34,896 nucleotides of DNA. Source: an uncultured Ruminococcus sp. Lineage in GTDB: Bacteria > Bacillota > Clostridia > Lachnospirales > Lachnospiraceae. The stretch's first letter is position 1. Each line of letters starts with the position of its first letter. The notes below the pieces were generated by a model. The model saw nothing but the letters and a program-made list of their open reading frames with translations. It did no database searches and was not told the origin of the DNA. Made by a program: the position numbers and the translations under genes. Shown piece by piece: positions 16,884-24,871 of the stretch. The stretch spans positions 1-34,896 of the forward strand of contig UQKK01000033.1 of NCBI GenBank assembly GCA_900541505.1, read 5' to 3'.

Positions 16884-17564
16884 TTATAAGAAACACATCG
16901 AGATAAGCACGGTAATCATCCCGCACACTCCAATCGCCAGACCGCTCATAGCGCCTTCCACCTCTCCCAGTTCTATCGCCTTCGATGTCCCCATGGCATG
17001 GCTGCACGCTCCGATGGCAAGTCCCGCCGTGACAGAGTCCGACACCTTAAAAATGCGGATAAAGAGCGGCGCCAGCATACTCCCCAAAATTCCGGTGAAA
17101 ATAACTGCCACCACCGTCACAGGCACCACGCCGCCATGAGGCTCTGCGATACTCACAGCGATGGGCGTTGTCACAGACTTGGGAAGGAGCGCTGTGGTCA
17201 GACTCTCATCCAGATGAAAGAGCCTGCACAGTCCGTACACACTCGCCATAGAAGCACAGGACCCTAACGTGCACCCCACAATGATAGGGAGCCAGTACTC
17301 CTTTAGTATCTGTATCTTCGTGTAAATCGCCACTGCCAGACATGCCGTTGCCGGAGCCAGGAACAGATTGATAATCTCTCCGCCTTCATTATAGGCTTCA
17401 TAGGGAATATCCAGCGCAAGCAGCAGGCCGATAACTAGAAGAATAGCGATAATCAGAGGATTACAGACTGCCAGCTTTGTCTTCTTCTGTATCTTTACCC
17501 CTATCCCGAAAGCGATGACACTCACAGCAACACCAAAATACGGAGATTCAAACAGTTCACTCAT
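16884..17564 (-). CDS. lrgB: LrgB family membrane protein
   Basis: A 226-residue integral membrane protein with about six to seven hydrophobic segments. The conserved features include LPKSVTTPIAVSIAEPHGG and the glycine-rich GACSHAMGTSKAIELGEVEGAMSGL near the C-terminus, split here only for naming. LrgAB/CidAB pairs were first described as modulators of murein hydrolase activity; in Bacillus subtilis the relatives act as a pyruvate transporter. The ATG overlaps the lrgA stop codon by 4 bases (ATGA), so the two are translationally coupled. The CLC antiporter gene follows after 11 bases. Confidence 0.92.
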   Translation of the reverse strand: MSELFESPYFGVAVSVIAFGIGVKIQKKTKLAVCNPLIIAILLVIGLLLALDIPYEAYNEGGEIINLFLAPATACLAVAIYTKIQILKEYWLPIIVGCTLGSCASMASVYGLCRLFHLDESLTTALLPKSVTTPIAVSIAEPHGGVVPVTVVAVIFTGILGSMLAPLFIRIFKVSDSVTAGLAIGACSHAMGTSKAIELGEVEGAMSGLAIGVCGMITVLISMCFL

Positions 17565-17935
17565 CTGCGCTTCCTCCTCTCCATCATCCTGACCACAAGC
17601 TTCACACTGTAGGCAGTCACCGCGAACGTGACCACCGTGGAGACCACGCAGATAATGACAATCTGCAGCCAGCTCTCCTTTAACAGGTCAAAATAGTTCA
17701 TGATGCTCACACCTGCGGGCAGGAAGAAAAACGCCATATTCTCCAGCAGAAAGTCCGCCTTCTCCTGGATATGTTCTATCTTCAAAAATCCTGTCAGCAG
17801 ACAGACAAGGATAAACAACATGCCGATAACACTTGCCGGGAAGGAAAACGGCAAAAACTTCTCAATAAGCTGGCTTATCCAGCACACGCTAAAAATAATT
17901 CCGATTTGTTTGATAATTTTCACTGTGGGCTCCAT
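17561..17935 (-). CDS. lrgA: LrgA/CidA family membrane protein
   Basis: A 124-residue protein with four predicted membrane segments, resembling the holin-like LrgA/CidA family (FSFPASVIGMLFIL and ENMAFFFLPAGVSIMNYFDLL). It partners LrgB in wall-turnover control or pyruvate uptake, depending on the species. The C-terminal tail is basic (RRKRR). The ribosome binding site is weak (GCGGAA), which leaves the start slightly uncertain, although the N-terminus fits the family. A promoter and a shared operator with aroF lie upstream at 18005-18050. No LytS/LytT pair is adjacent, but a LytTR regulator is encoded about 17 kb away at 621-1346. Confidence 0.9.
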   Translation of the reverse strand: MEPTVKIIKQIGIIFSVCWISQLIEKFLPFSFPASVIGMLFILVCLLTGFLKIEHIQEKADFLLENMAFFFLPAGVSIMNYFDLLKESWLQIVIICVVSTVVTFAVTAYSVKLVVRMMERRKRR

Positions 17936-18004
17936 TTCCGCTGTTATTCTGTCTTACGGCAAAATCCAGCAAAATTACTATTGACCATCTCTGAAACTCT
18001 GATT

Positions 18005-18033
18005 AAAATACACTACATATAGGAAAATGTCAA
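18005..18033 (-). promoter_or_regulatory. lrgAB-clc promoter
   Basis: On the minus strand TTGACA (18033-18028), a 17-base spacer and TATTTT (18010-18005). The -35 box is inside the left arm of the palindrome at 18026-18050. Start near 17998, about 60 bases before lrgA. Confidence 0.5.
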
Positions 18034-18050
18034 TGAAAATCATTGACATT
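18026..18050. promoter_or_regulatory. Perfect 11-bp inverted repeat shared by two divergent promoters
   Basis: AATGTCAATGA, a 3-base AAA spacer and TCATTGACATT form a perfect inverted repeat. Each arm contains one TTGACA -35 box, facing outward to lrgA on one side and aroF on the other. It is a strong operator candidate. The central AATGAAAATCATT agrees with the classical Fur-box core at 12 of 13 positions, which is only a hint. Confidence 0.65.
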
Positions 18051-18071
18051 GCCCTTTTAATGTTTTATGAT
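18043..18071 (+). promoter_or_regulatory. aroF-aroB-aroE promoter
   Basis: TTGACA (18043-18048), a 17-base spacer and TATGAT (18066-18071) make a near-consensus promoter. The -35 box lies inside the right arm of the palindrome. Start near 18078, leaving a leader of about 92 bases. Confidence 0.65.
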
Positions 18072-18169
18072 ATGAATGATTTCACACTTTAAACAGATAA
18101 AATTTTACAGTGCGAAGTTAAAATCTATCATGATTTATATACATATTGTAACATGTGGAGGACACGAAA

Positions 18170-19183
18170 ATGATTATTGTATTAAAGCCAAATACCAGTG
18201 AAGAAAATGTCACACGGGTCGAAAACCAAATTAAGGCAAAGGGACTTGACACCCATATCGTACGCGGTACAGGACTGACCATCATCGGCTGTATCGGAGA
18301 CACAACTCTCATCGACCCCCGACTTTTTGAAGTCGATTCCTGCGTGGATAAGGTTATGCACGTACAGGAACCTTACAAACTTGCCAACCGTGCTTTCCAC
18401 CCGGAGGATTCCATCGTGGATGTCTCCGGCGTAAAGATTGGCGGCGGTCACATGGGTCTCATCGCCGGACCCTGCTCTGTGGAGACATTCGAGCAGGTGT
18501 TAAGCGTAGCCAAAGCTGCGAAAGCCTCTGGTGCCAACCTTCTTCGGGGAGGCGCTTTCAAGCCCCGCACCAGCCCCTATTCTTTCCAGGGACTGGGATT
18601 AAAAGGTCTGGAAATCCTCTGTGCAGTGAAAGAAGAGGTGGGACTCCCCATCGTCACAGAGCTCATGTCCCCGGAATATCTGGATATCTTCAACGAGAAG
18701 GTAGATTTAATCCAGATTGGCGCCAGAAATATGCAGAACTTTGACCTGCTCAAACAGCTCGGACAGGTAAAGCGCCCCATCCTTTTAAAGAGAGGCTTAA
18801 ACGCAACCTACGAAGAGTGGGTAATGTCCGCAGAGTATATCATGGCGTCCGGTAATGAGAATGTCATCCTCTGCGAGCGCGGTATCCGTACTTTTGAGAC
18901 ATTTACAAGAAATACTTTAGATTTACAGAGTATCCCGGTGCTTCGCAAAAAGACGCATCTTCCTATCGTCGTAGACCCAAGTCACGCGGGCGGAAAATGG
19001 TGGCTCGTTGAGCCGATGGCAAAAGCGGCTGTCGCTGCGGGCGCGGACGGACTGATGATTGAGGTCCACAATGACCCGGAGAACGCACTGTGCGACGGCG
19101 CCCAGTCCTTGAAACCGGAAAAATACGATAATCTCATCAAACAGGTAAAACAGATTGCCCAGGTTGTCGGCAAAACCTTATAA
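18170..19183 (+). CDS. aroF: 3-deoxy-7-phosphoheptulonate (DAHP) synthase, class I-beta
   Basis: A 337-residue cytosolic enzyme that joins phosphoenolpyruvate and erythrose 4-phosphate, the entry to the shikimate pathway. An N-terminal ferredoxin-like domain (about residues 1-70, MIIVLKPN...) is characteristic of the I-beta-D type and usually carries feedback inhibition by aromatic amino acids. The TIM-barrel part shows AGPCSVE near residue 100, GGAFKPRTSPYSFQG and the metal-site region VDPSHAGGK. The ATG at 18170 is used because GTGGAGG lies 8 bases upstream; a GTG at 18155 falls inside that site. It is the first gene of aroF-aroB-aroE. Confidence 0.95.
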   Translation: MIIVLKPNTSEENVTRVENQIKAKGLDTHIVRGTGLTIIGCIGDTTLIDPRLFEVDSCVDKVMHVQEPYKLANRAFHPEDSIVDVSGVKIGGGHMGLIAGPCSVETFEQVLSVAKAAKASGANLLRGGAFKPRTSPYSFQGLGLKGLEILCAVKEEVGLPIVTELMSPEYLDIFNEKVDLIQIGARNMQNFDLLKQLGQVKRPILLKRGLNATYEEWVMSAEYIMASGNENVILCERGIRTFETFTRNTLDLQSIPVLRKKTHLPIVVDPSHAGGKWWLVEPMAKAAVAAGADGLMIEVHNDPENALCDGAQSLKPEKYDNLIKQVKQIAQVVGKTL

Positions 19184-19187
19184 TTCC

Positions 19188-19226
19188 ATTCCCCTGCCCT
19201 GCTTCTCACGGTGCAGGGGAATTTTC
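19188..19226 (+). terminator. Hairpin between aroF and aroB, possible attenuator
   Basis: ATTCCCCTGC and GCAGGGGAAT form a 10-bp stem with a 15-base loop, followed by only TTTC. The weak T run suggests partial termination or an RNA-processing/stability hairpin that lowers downstream expression relative to aroF. Confidence 0.5.
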
Positions 19227-19244
19227 AAAGCAGGAGGTATCTTC

Positions 19245-20300
19245 GTGGAACTGACAGTAAATTTAGGTGAAAACAGTTATCCGATTCTTATTGAAAACAA
19301 CATCCTCTCCCGCGCCGGAGAGGAAATCCAGAAGGTCTACAGCGGAAAAAAGATTATGGTCATCTCCGATGACAATGTGTTCCCTCTGTACGGCAAAAAG
19401 GTTCTGGATGCGCTCTCATCCTGGGAGTGCCATCAGCTCGTCCTCCCGCACGGGGAGACCACCAAGAGCTTTAAGACTCTGCCCACCATCTACTCTGCCC
19501 TCTTAGAGGCAAAGATTACCAGAAGCGACCTCATCATCGCTCTGGGCGGCGGTGTCATCGGCGACCTCGCCGGGTTCGCGGCGGCAAGCTATCTGCGCGG
19601 CATCAAGCTGATTCAGATACCGACCACCCTGCTGGCACAGGTGGACTCTTCCGTGGGTGGCAAGGTGGCAGTGGACCTCCCCCAGGGGAAAAATTTGGTG
19701 GGCGCTTTCTACCATCCGAAAATGGTACTCATCGACCCCGAGGTTTTACAAACCCTGCCGGAACATTTCATCAGTGACGGCATGGGCGAAGTCATTAAAT
19801 ACGGCTGTATCAAGGACAAAGCACTCTTTGATACGCTGACTTCCCGCACTTCCTTCGATGATTTAAAACCGGATTTATCTTCCGTCATCCTGCGCTGTGT
19901 GGACATCAAGCGCCAGGTCGTGGAGGAGGACCAGTTCGATGTGGGCGAGCGGATACTTTTAAATTTCGGCCATACCCTCGCCCACACCATCGAACAGCAT
20001 TACCACTATGAGCGGGAGAGCCATGGAGAGGCGGTGGCTATCGGTATGTATCAAATCTGCCGCGTCGCGGAAGCAAAAGGGCTCACCGCTCCCGGCTGTG
20101 CAGACGCCATCAAAAAGGCGCTGGATATCTATGGGCTGCCCCACGCCTGCGGGCTTTCTGTGGACACCCTCACCGATGCCATGTCGCTGGATAAGAAGAA
20201 TCTCAACGGGCATCTCAATGTGGTGCTCTTACATGATATCGGAGACAGCTATGTCCATCCCACGGACATCAGCTTTTTCAAAGAAGTGGGAGGTATCTGA
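19245..20300 (+). CDS. aroB: 3-dehydroquinate synthase
   Basis: A 351-residue NAD- and metal-dependent enzyme, the second shikimate step. It shows the NAD-binding GGGVIGDLAGFAAASYLRGI, then PTTLLAQVDSSVGGK, the GMGEVIKYG helix, and metal ligands in NFGHTLAHTIE and HGEAVAIGM. The start is a GTG at 19245 with AGGAGG 7 bases before it; an ATG at 19155 would overlap the aroF end and add 30 unlike residues. The gene follows aroF by 61 bases and precedes aroE by 2 bases. Confidence 0.96.
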   Translation: MELTVNLGENSYPILIENNILSRAGEEIQKVYSGKKIMVISDDNVFPLYGKKVLDALSSWECHQLVLPHGETTKSFKTLPTIYSALLEAKITRSDLIIALGGGVIGDLAGFAAASYLRGIKLIQIPTTLLAQVDSSVGGKVAVDLPQGKNLVGAFYHPKMVLIDPEVLQTLPEHFISDGMGEVIKYGCIKDKALFDTLTSRTSFDDLKPDLSSVILRCVDIKRQVVEEDQFDVGERILLNFGHTLAHTIEQHYHYERESHGEAVAIGMYQICRVAEAKGLTAPGCADAIKKALDIYGLPHACGLSVDTLTDAMSLDKKNLNGHLNVVLLHDIGDSYVHPTDISFFKEVGGI

Positions 20301-20302
20301 CC

Positions 20303-21112
20303 ATGCGTTTTGGAATCTTAGGGGAGCACCTTCCCCATACACTCTCACCGGAACTGCACAGCGAATTATTCCGTCTTCAGGGAATGGATGCTTCTTACGA
20401 TATACTGGAGCGCTCCAGGGAGGAAGTCGGCGGTATCTTAGATGAAATGAAAGAAAAGGGCATCACCGGAATCAACGTCACCATTCCCTACAAGGAAACC
20501 CTCTACAAAATGGTGGATGTACTGGATTCCCACGCCAGGGAAATCGGCGCCATCAACACGGTACATTTAAAAGACGGCGTGACTTACGGCTATAATACGG
20601 ACTTTGTCGGCACTGCCAGTATGCTCAAAAAAGCCGGAGTCACTGTCCGCGGGAAAAAGGCTGTCATCTTAGGCAGCGGCGGAGCTTCCAGGGCAGTTAT
20701 CTACGCCCTGTACACAGAAGGCGCTTCCGATATCACCGTCGCCGCCAGAAATGAAGCCGCAAAAGCCCAGCTAAAGCAGCAGTTTCCTTACATTCATACC
20801 TGTACGCTGGATGACCCTTTAAGTGGAGATATCCTTGTCAACACGACTCCTGTGGGTATGTATCCCTATACCGGGATAAGCCCGGTCCCAGCCTGCGTTT
20901 TTAAAAACTTCTCTGTGGCTGCGGACATCGTCTATAATCCACTGAAGACAGAGTTTCTCCTGCAGGCGGAAAAAGCGGGGCTTGCCACAGTCACCGGGCT
21001 TATGATGCTCGTGGACCAGGCAGTCGCCGCCGAGGAAATCTGGCTTAACAAACCACTGGACTATGCCATGGGAGATAAAGTACACGATAAGTTGAAAGAG
21101 AGATTTTTGTAA
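20303..21112 (+). CDS. aroE: Shikimate dehydrogenase
   Basis: A 269-residue NADPH-dependent enzyme that reduces 3-dehydroshikimate to shikimate. The substrate site is visible as HTLSPELHS (residues 12-20), NVTIPYKE with catalytic Lys64, and Asp100 in YNTD. The nucleotide-binding loop GSGGAS is at 124-129. GGGAGG inside the end of aroB lies 9 bases before the ATG, so the two are coupled. aroD, aroC and aroK are not in this window. Confidence 0.95.
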   Translation: MRFGILGEHLPHTLSPELHSELFRLQGMDASYDILERSREEVGGILDEMKEKGITGINVTIPYKETLYKMVDVLDSHAREIGAINTVHLKDGVTYGYNTDFVGTASMLKKAGVTVRGKKAVILGSGGASRAVIYALYTEGASDITVAARNEAAKAQLKQQFPYIHTCTLDDPLSGDILVNTTPVGMYPYTGISPVPACVFKNFSVAADIVYNPLKTEFLLQAEKAGLATVTGLMMLVDQAVAAEEIWLNKPLDYAMGDKVHDKLKERFL

Positions 21113-21116
21113 AAAA

Positions 21117-21147
21117 GAGGGAGCTTAAATCATTTTAATGCTCCCTC
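21117..21147 (+). terminator. Hairpin after aroE
   Basis: GAGGGAGC and GCTCCCTC form an 8-bp stem about 5 bases after the aroE stop. An A run precedes it and no T run follows on the plus strand, so its efficiency as a plus-strand terminator is doubtful. Confidence 0.45.
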
Positions 21148-21316
21148 AAAACACAACAAACAAATCTATTTTATACCATCTTCAAGATTTTCTTTGTGTA
21201 TCCTGACATTATAAAACCACCCTTATATTTTAAAAAGGCAAATTCCAAAACCAATTCTTTAAAATAAATTGGACATAATAAATTCCGTCTAAATCAAGAA
21301 CGCAATCAAAATTATG

Positions 21317-21345
21317 TGTACAAATTTGATACTATATGCTATTAT
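21317..21345 (+). promoter_or_regulatory. Possible AbiE operon promoter
   Basis: TGTACA (21317-21322), a 17-base spacer and TATTAT (21340-21345). The rest of the roughly 265-base gap after aroE is AT-rich and holds only the hairpin above and a CCAATT/AATTGG inverted repeat at 21251-21272. Confidence 0.5.
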
Positions 21346-21377
21346 AGTGTCAAGTTAGAAATCCAGGAGGTGATACT

Positions 21378-21974
21378 ATGGTTGATTTCGGTTTACTAAA
21401 AAAGCTCGTCCGAGAAAATGGCTATTTGTATACGAAAGATGTAACCAACGCAGGTATACGCAGGGAGCAGTTAAAACAATATGTGGACGAAGGCCGTCTA
21501 ATCCGGGAAAGTCGGGGAATTTATTCATTCGCTGACACCATCAATGATGAATTTGCATTATTGCAGAGCCGATGTAAAAAGGGAGTCTTTTCCTATGGAA
21601 CTGCATTATATTTTCATGGACTTTCGGACCGCTTTCCTCAGATAATTTCCATGACTGTACCAAAAACATATAATGTATTTTATCTGAAAGAGGATTTCTT
21701 CAATGTAGAGTTCCATAGGATAAAACCGCCACTGTGGGATATCGGAATTATGGAGATGACTTCACCGCAGGGCAGACAAATTAAGGTTTATAATAAAGAA
21801 CGATGTATCTGTGATATGATACGCAACCGAAAAAAAAGTGACCCACAGATTTTCGTCCAATCTGTCAAAGAATATTTTTCTTCAAAAGAGCGCGATAATA
21901 TCCGATTAATGGAATACGCAAAGTACTTTCGTATTGAAGAAAAAGTACAAGAATATATGGAGATATTACAATGA
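21378..21974 (+). CDS. abiEi: AbiEi-family antitoxin
   Basis: A 198-residue protein of the type IV antitoxin family. The N-terminal winged-helix region (about residues 1-60) reads LLKKLVRENGYLYTKDVTNA, then LIRESRGIYSFAD, the pattern of AbiEi antitoxins, which bind their own promoter. The C-terminal domain (about 70-198) carries SYGTALYFHGLSDRFP and VYNKERCICDMIRNR, typical of the family. It neutralises the AbiEii toxin without direct binding in the studied case. AGGAGG lies 7 bases before the ATG. The toxin gene overlaps by 4 bases (ATGA). Base composition is visibly richer in A and T than the neighbouring aro genes, consistent with acquisition. Confidence 0.88.
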   Translation: MVDFGLLKKLVRENGYLYTKDVTNAGIRREQLKQYVDEGRLIRESRGIYSFADTINDEFALLQSRCKKGVFSYGTALYFHGLSDRFPQIISMTVPKTYNVFYLKEDFFNVEFHRIKPPLWDIGIMEMTSPQGRQIKVYNKERCICDMIRNRKKSDPQIFVQSVKEYFSSKERDNIRLMEYAKYFRIEEKVQEYMEILQ

Positions 21975-22810
21975 AAACACCGGAACAATTAAAAGGAGCT
22001 ATCCGCAATCTTGCCAGGGAAAAGGGACTCCATGCACAGGAAATCCTGCAGATTTTTATGTTTGAACGGATTATCGAACGCCTTTCTCTTTCCCCTTATA
22101 AAGACAAGTTTATCTTAAAAGGCGGACTTCTAATTTCCGCCATCATTGGCATCGAAGAGCGCACTACAATGGATATGGATACAACTGTAAAAGGGCTGCC
22201 GATGGACAAACCGAATATATGGAAAGCTATAAATGAAATTTTAAATCAGCCCGTTGATGATGGGATGGAATTTCATCTTTTATCCCTATCGCCTATCCGT
22301 GAAGATGATAAATATGAAAATTTTCGTGCTGCAATTCAAGGCATATATGGGAAAATGAAAATCCCTATGAAGATTGATATTACAACCGGGGATGAGATTA
22401 CACCGTCAGAAATTCAGTTTTCTTATCCTTTTCTATTCGATAATCGTCAGGTCTTTGTAAAAGCCTACGCATTGGAAACCATTTTAGCAGAAAAATATGA
22501 AACCATTCTTCGTAGAAATGTAGGCAATACTCGTTCCAGGGATTTTTATGACCTGCATGTTTTATACCAGTTGTACAAAGATAATGCAGACTGGACACTC
22601 TTAAAACAGGCAGTTCTTGCCACAGCAAGAAAACGAGAGTCTTTACCCTCTCTTAAGGATACCCGGCAGATTCTGCTTGCATTAAAAAATTCAACTGGTC
22701 TGCAGAACTTATGGAAAAGATATCAAATCCAAAATTTGTATGCAAAAGATATTACTTATCCTATGCTTATGGAAACTGTAAGCAATTTTTCCGAAAAAAT
22801 CGCATTATAA
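21971..22810 (+). CDS. abiEii: AbiEii nucleotidyltransferase toxin
   Basis: A 279-residue protein of the AbiEii/DUF1814 nucleotidyltransferase-like family, the toxin of a type IV toxin-antitoxin and phage-abortive system. Motif I appears as LKGGLLIS (G51-G52), the metal Asp pair as TMDMDT (D68, D70), a later KIDITTGDE, and the C-terminal ETILAEKYETILRRNVGN with SRDFYDLHVL. These are the family landmarks, so it is probably active. Homologues are reported to bind GTP or modify tRNA; the donor for this one is not known. It is translationally coupled to the antitoxin. Confidence 0.9.
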   Translation: MKTPEQLKGAIRNLAREKGLHAQEILQIFMFERIIERLSLSPYKDKFILKGGLLISAIIGIEERTTMDMDTTVKGLPMDKPNIWKAINEILNQPVDDGMEFHLLSLSPIREDDKYENFRAAIQGIYGKMKIPMKIDITTGDEITPSEIQFSYPFLFDNRQVFVKAYALETILAEKYETILRRNVGNTRSRDFYDLHVLYQLYKDNADWTLLKQAVLATARKRESLPSLKDTRQILLALKNSTGLQNLWKRYQIQNLYAKDITYPMLMETVSNFSEKIAL

Positions 22811-22821
22811 AATAAAAAAAG

Positions 22822-22841
22822 AGGAGGTGAACATGCACTAA
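22822..22841 (+). other. Strong ribosome binding site followed by a two-codon reading frame
   Basis: AGGAGG at 22822-22827 is placed 5 bases before ATG CAC TAA at 22833-22841, 12 bases after the toxin stop codon. It is either a remnant of a lost third gene or a minigene. A GGGCGG/CCGCCC hairpin follows at 22878-22894 without a T run. Confidence 0.35.
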
Positions 22842-22917
22842 GTCCCCGCCTTATACTATACTGGATGACAGCGCATCGGGCGGTAAAGCCGCCCCACACA
22901 GCAATCCCCCTCATTTT

Positions 22918-23901
22918 TCACAAAATCGCCCATGGGTCTTCTCTCCCTGCTTCTCGCAGGCAGCAGCTCTCGATGGAATTTTTTACCATATCGCTGACAG
23001 CCTGGTCTGTGTAAAACGCCATATGCGGCGTCACAATGACATTGGGAAATCCCCGCAGGATGTAGAGGTCCCGTTTGCTCAGCACGTCAGCTTTTCTGTC
23101 GTAGTAATACATGCCAAATTCATCTTCAATGACATCCAGCCCTGCCGCACCTATCTTCCCGGATTCCAGCCCTTCAATCAGTGCCTTCGTGTCGATGAGC
23201 CCGCCTCTGGCGGTATTGATGAGCACAACGCCCTCCCTCATTTTGGCAATTGCCACTCTGTCTATCAGGTGAAAATTTTCTTCCGTCAGAGGCATGTGCA
23301 GGGTAATTAAATCACATCGCTTATAGATTTCATTAAGGCTTACATACTCCGCAAACTCCTTCACTGCCTCATTTTCCCTGACATCGCAGGCATAGATGTC
23401 ACATCCGAATCCTTTCAAATCGCGGATGACAGAATACCCGATACGTCCGGTGCCAATGACTCCCACAGTAAAATTGTGAAGTTCCTTGCCCTGGATGCCC
23501 GGTAGGGAGAAATCATTGATTTCCTCCCTCTGCAAAATGCGCTTCATCTTTCGAATAGCCATCAGCATGAGCATGACCGTGTAATCCGCCACGCACTCCG
23601 GGGAGTAGGAGACATTGCTGACCGCGATATGGCACTGTTTTGCCGCCTCCAAATCAATATGGTCATACCCCACGGTCCTGGTGGATATCATTTTCACCCC
23701 AAGAGAGGCAAACTTCTCCATCAGCGCTCTGTCTATCTTTGTCGTGATGATGCTGACATACGGATACCCTGCCGCCAGATGAGCATTTTCCAGTGAAGGG
23801 GCCTCCCTGTAGATTCCCAGTTCTACCTGATATTCTTTTGAAAATTCTTCAAAAAATTCTGCTTCATCAAAATCTCGGTAATTATAAACAAATATCTTCA
23901 T
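22918..23901 (-). CDS. D-2-hydroxyacid dehydrogenase, VanH/D-lactate dehydrogenase-like
   Basis: A 327-residue NAD-dependent dehydrogenase. The cofactor loop GTGRIG is present, with the catalytic Arg in NTARGGLID, Glu in DVIEDE and His in TPHMAFYT. SVSYSPE-type and STRTVGYDHID regions resemble D-lactate dehydrogenases of the VanH group, which reduce pyruvate to D-lactate; the real substrate is not shown by sequence. No D-Ala-D-Lac ligase or D-Ala-D-Ala dipeptidase gene is nearby, so no glycopeptide-resistance role is implied. The ATG at 23901 has AAGGTG 6 bases upstream; a GTG at 23910 is rejected. The HAD gene ends 10 bases upstream, so the two are probably an operon. Confidence 0.85.
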   Translation of the reverse strand: MKIFVYNYRDFDEAEFFEEFSKEYQVELGIYREAPSLENAHLAAGYPYVSIITTKIDRALMEKFASLGVKMISTRTVGYDHIDLEAAKQCHIAVSNVSYSPECVADYTVMLMLMAIRKMKRILQREEINDFSLPGIQGKELHNFTVGVIGTGRIGYSVIRDLKGFGCDIYACDVRENEAVKEFAEYVSLNEIYKRCDLITLHMPLTEENFHLIDRVAIAKMREGVVLINTARGGLIDTKALIEGLESGKIGAAGLDVIEDEFGMYYYDRKADVLSKRDLYILRGFPNVIVTPHMAFYTDQAVSDMVKNSIESCCLREAGREDPWAIL

Positions 23902-23911
23902 CTCTATCACC

Positions 23912-24703
23912 TTATATCAGCCCATAATGCTTGAGCGCATGGGCTATCCCGCCATCCTCCACATTTTTTGTCACAAACTCGGTATGCGCATCCAACACCG
24001 GGTCATGTTTTCCCATAGCCACTGTATGCACGGCATACTCAAACATGGAGAGGTCATTGCTGCTGTCACCGAAAACGTACGCCTGTCCGATATCCATTCC
24101 GAACTTTTCGAGGATAAACTCACAAGCCGTTGCCTTGGAAAATCCTTTCTGGACAATCTCACAGGCATTTTTTCCGCGTATCAACGCTTCCATATCTTCT
24201 TCAATAAACTCAAGGAACTCCTCTTTTCTGCTCTGTTCATCCATATAGACAAACAGCTTGTCATACACAAAATCACCAGTCTCCAGGTACTGTTCCTGTC
24301 CGACGCCCTCCCTGTAGAAATATCTCCTGGTACTCTCCAGAGGTTCAAAGCGGGAGATGCGCTGGGGCATATAGACATCTTCTGTGCCCTCCGCGATTCC
24401 GTCCACATGGCACTCTGCCATTTTCTTTATGATTGCCTTCCCGCGCTCCTTCGCAAGCGGATGTGCAAGCAGCACCTCATCTCTGTATACAAGATAGGTT
24501 CCACAGCCGCACAGATACCCGTCAAAGGGGAAACGTTTGAGTTCCGCCGGCACACTGCAGTATGTACGCCCGGTATTGATAAACAACAGATGTCCTTCTC
24601 TCTGCGCCGCTTTGAGCGCTTCCACAGCACTCTCTGGAATCTCGTGTGTCTTATCGCTTAAAATCGTTCCGTCAATATCAAAAAATAAAACTGATTTTTC
24701 CAT
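23912..24703 (-). CDS. Cof-type HAD-superfamily phosphatase
   Basis: A 263-residue cytosolic phosphatase of the Cof/type IIB HAD group. It has FFDIDGTIL with nucleophile D9 and acid D11, NTGRTY as motif II, a cap domain in the middle and the metal-binding GDSSNDLSMFE as motif IV. Substrates of such enzymes are usually sugar phosphates or flavin nucleotides; this one cannot be assigned. AGGAG is about 7 bases before the ATG. A TACGGG/CCCGTA inverted repeat (24725-24746) sits in its leader. Confidence 0.85.
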   Translation of the reverse strand: MEKSVLFFDIDGTILSDKTHEIPESAVEALKAAQREGHLLFINTGRTYCSVPAELKRFPFDGYLCGCGTYLVYRDEVLLAHPLAKERGKAIIKKMAECHVDGIAEGTEDVYMPQRISRFEPLESTRRYFYREGVGQEQYLETGDFVYDKLFVYMDEQSRKEEFLEFIEEDMEALIRGKNACEIVQKGFSKATACEFILEKFGMDIGQAYVFGDSSNDLSMFEYAVHTVAMGKHDPVLDAHTEFVTKNVEDGGIAHALKHYGLI

Positions 24704-24871
24704 TTTTTTCTCCTAACCCTGAAATACGGGCACTTCTGTACCCGTAATCACTTTATCACCCTTTCCGGGAAATGTCCAGCAGACGCCGCATAATCCGCAG
24801 TTTCTTCGCATAAACTGTGGAAAACGTATGTTGCGCCGGGGCTTTTCCGCTGCCGGCGCTATGGTGATTGT

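Noticed and set aside
16873..17007. N-terminal extension of the CLC antiporter
   Set aside because: The added 45 residues overlap the end of lrgB in another frame and are unlike CLC proteins; a good start is at 16872.
18026..18050. Confident Fur box
   Set aside because: The core match is 12 of 13, but the outer arms follow a different symmetric sequence and neither operon is an obvious iron gene.
22918..23901. Vancomycin-resistance cluster
   Set aside because: Only a VanH-like dehydrogenase is present; ligase, dipeptidase and regulatory genes are missing.
24833..24859. GCGCCGG/CCGGCGC hairpin before pdaA as a terminator
   Set aside because: There is no T run on either strand, and it lies only 12 bases before the start codon.
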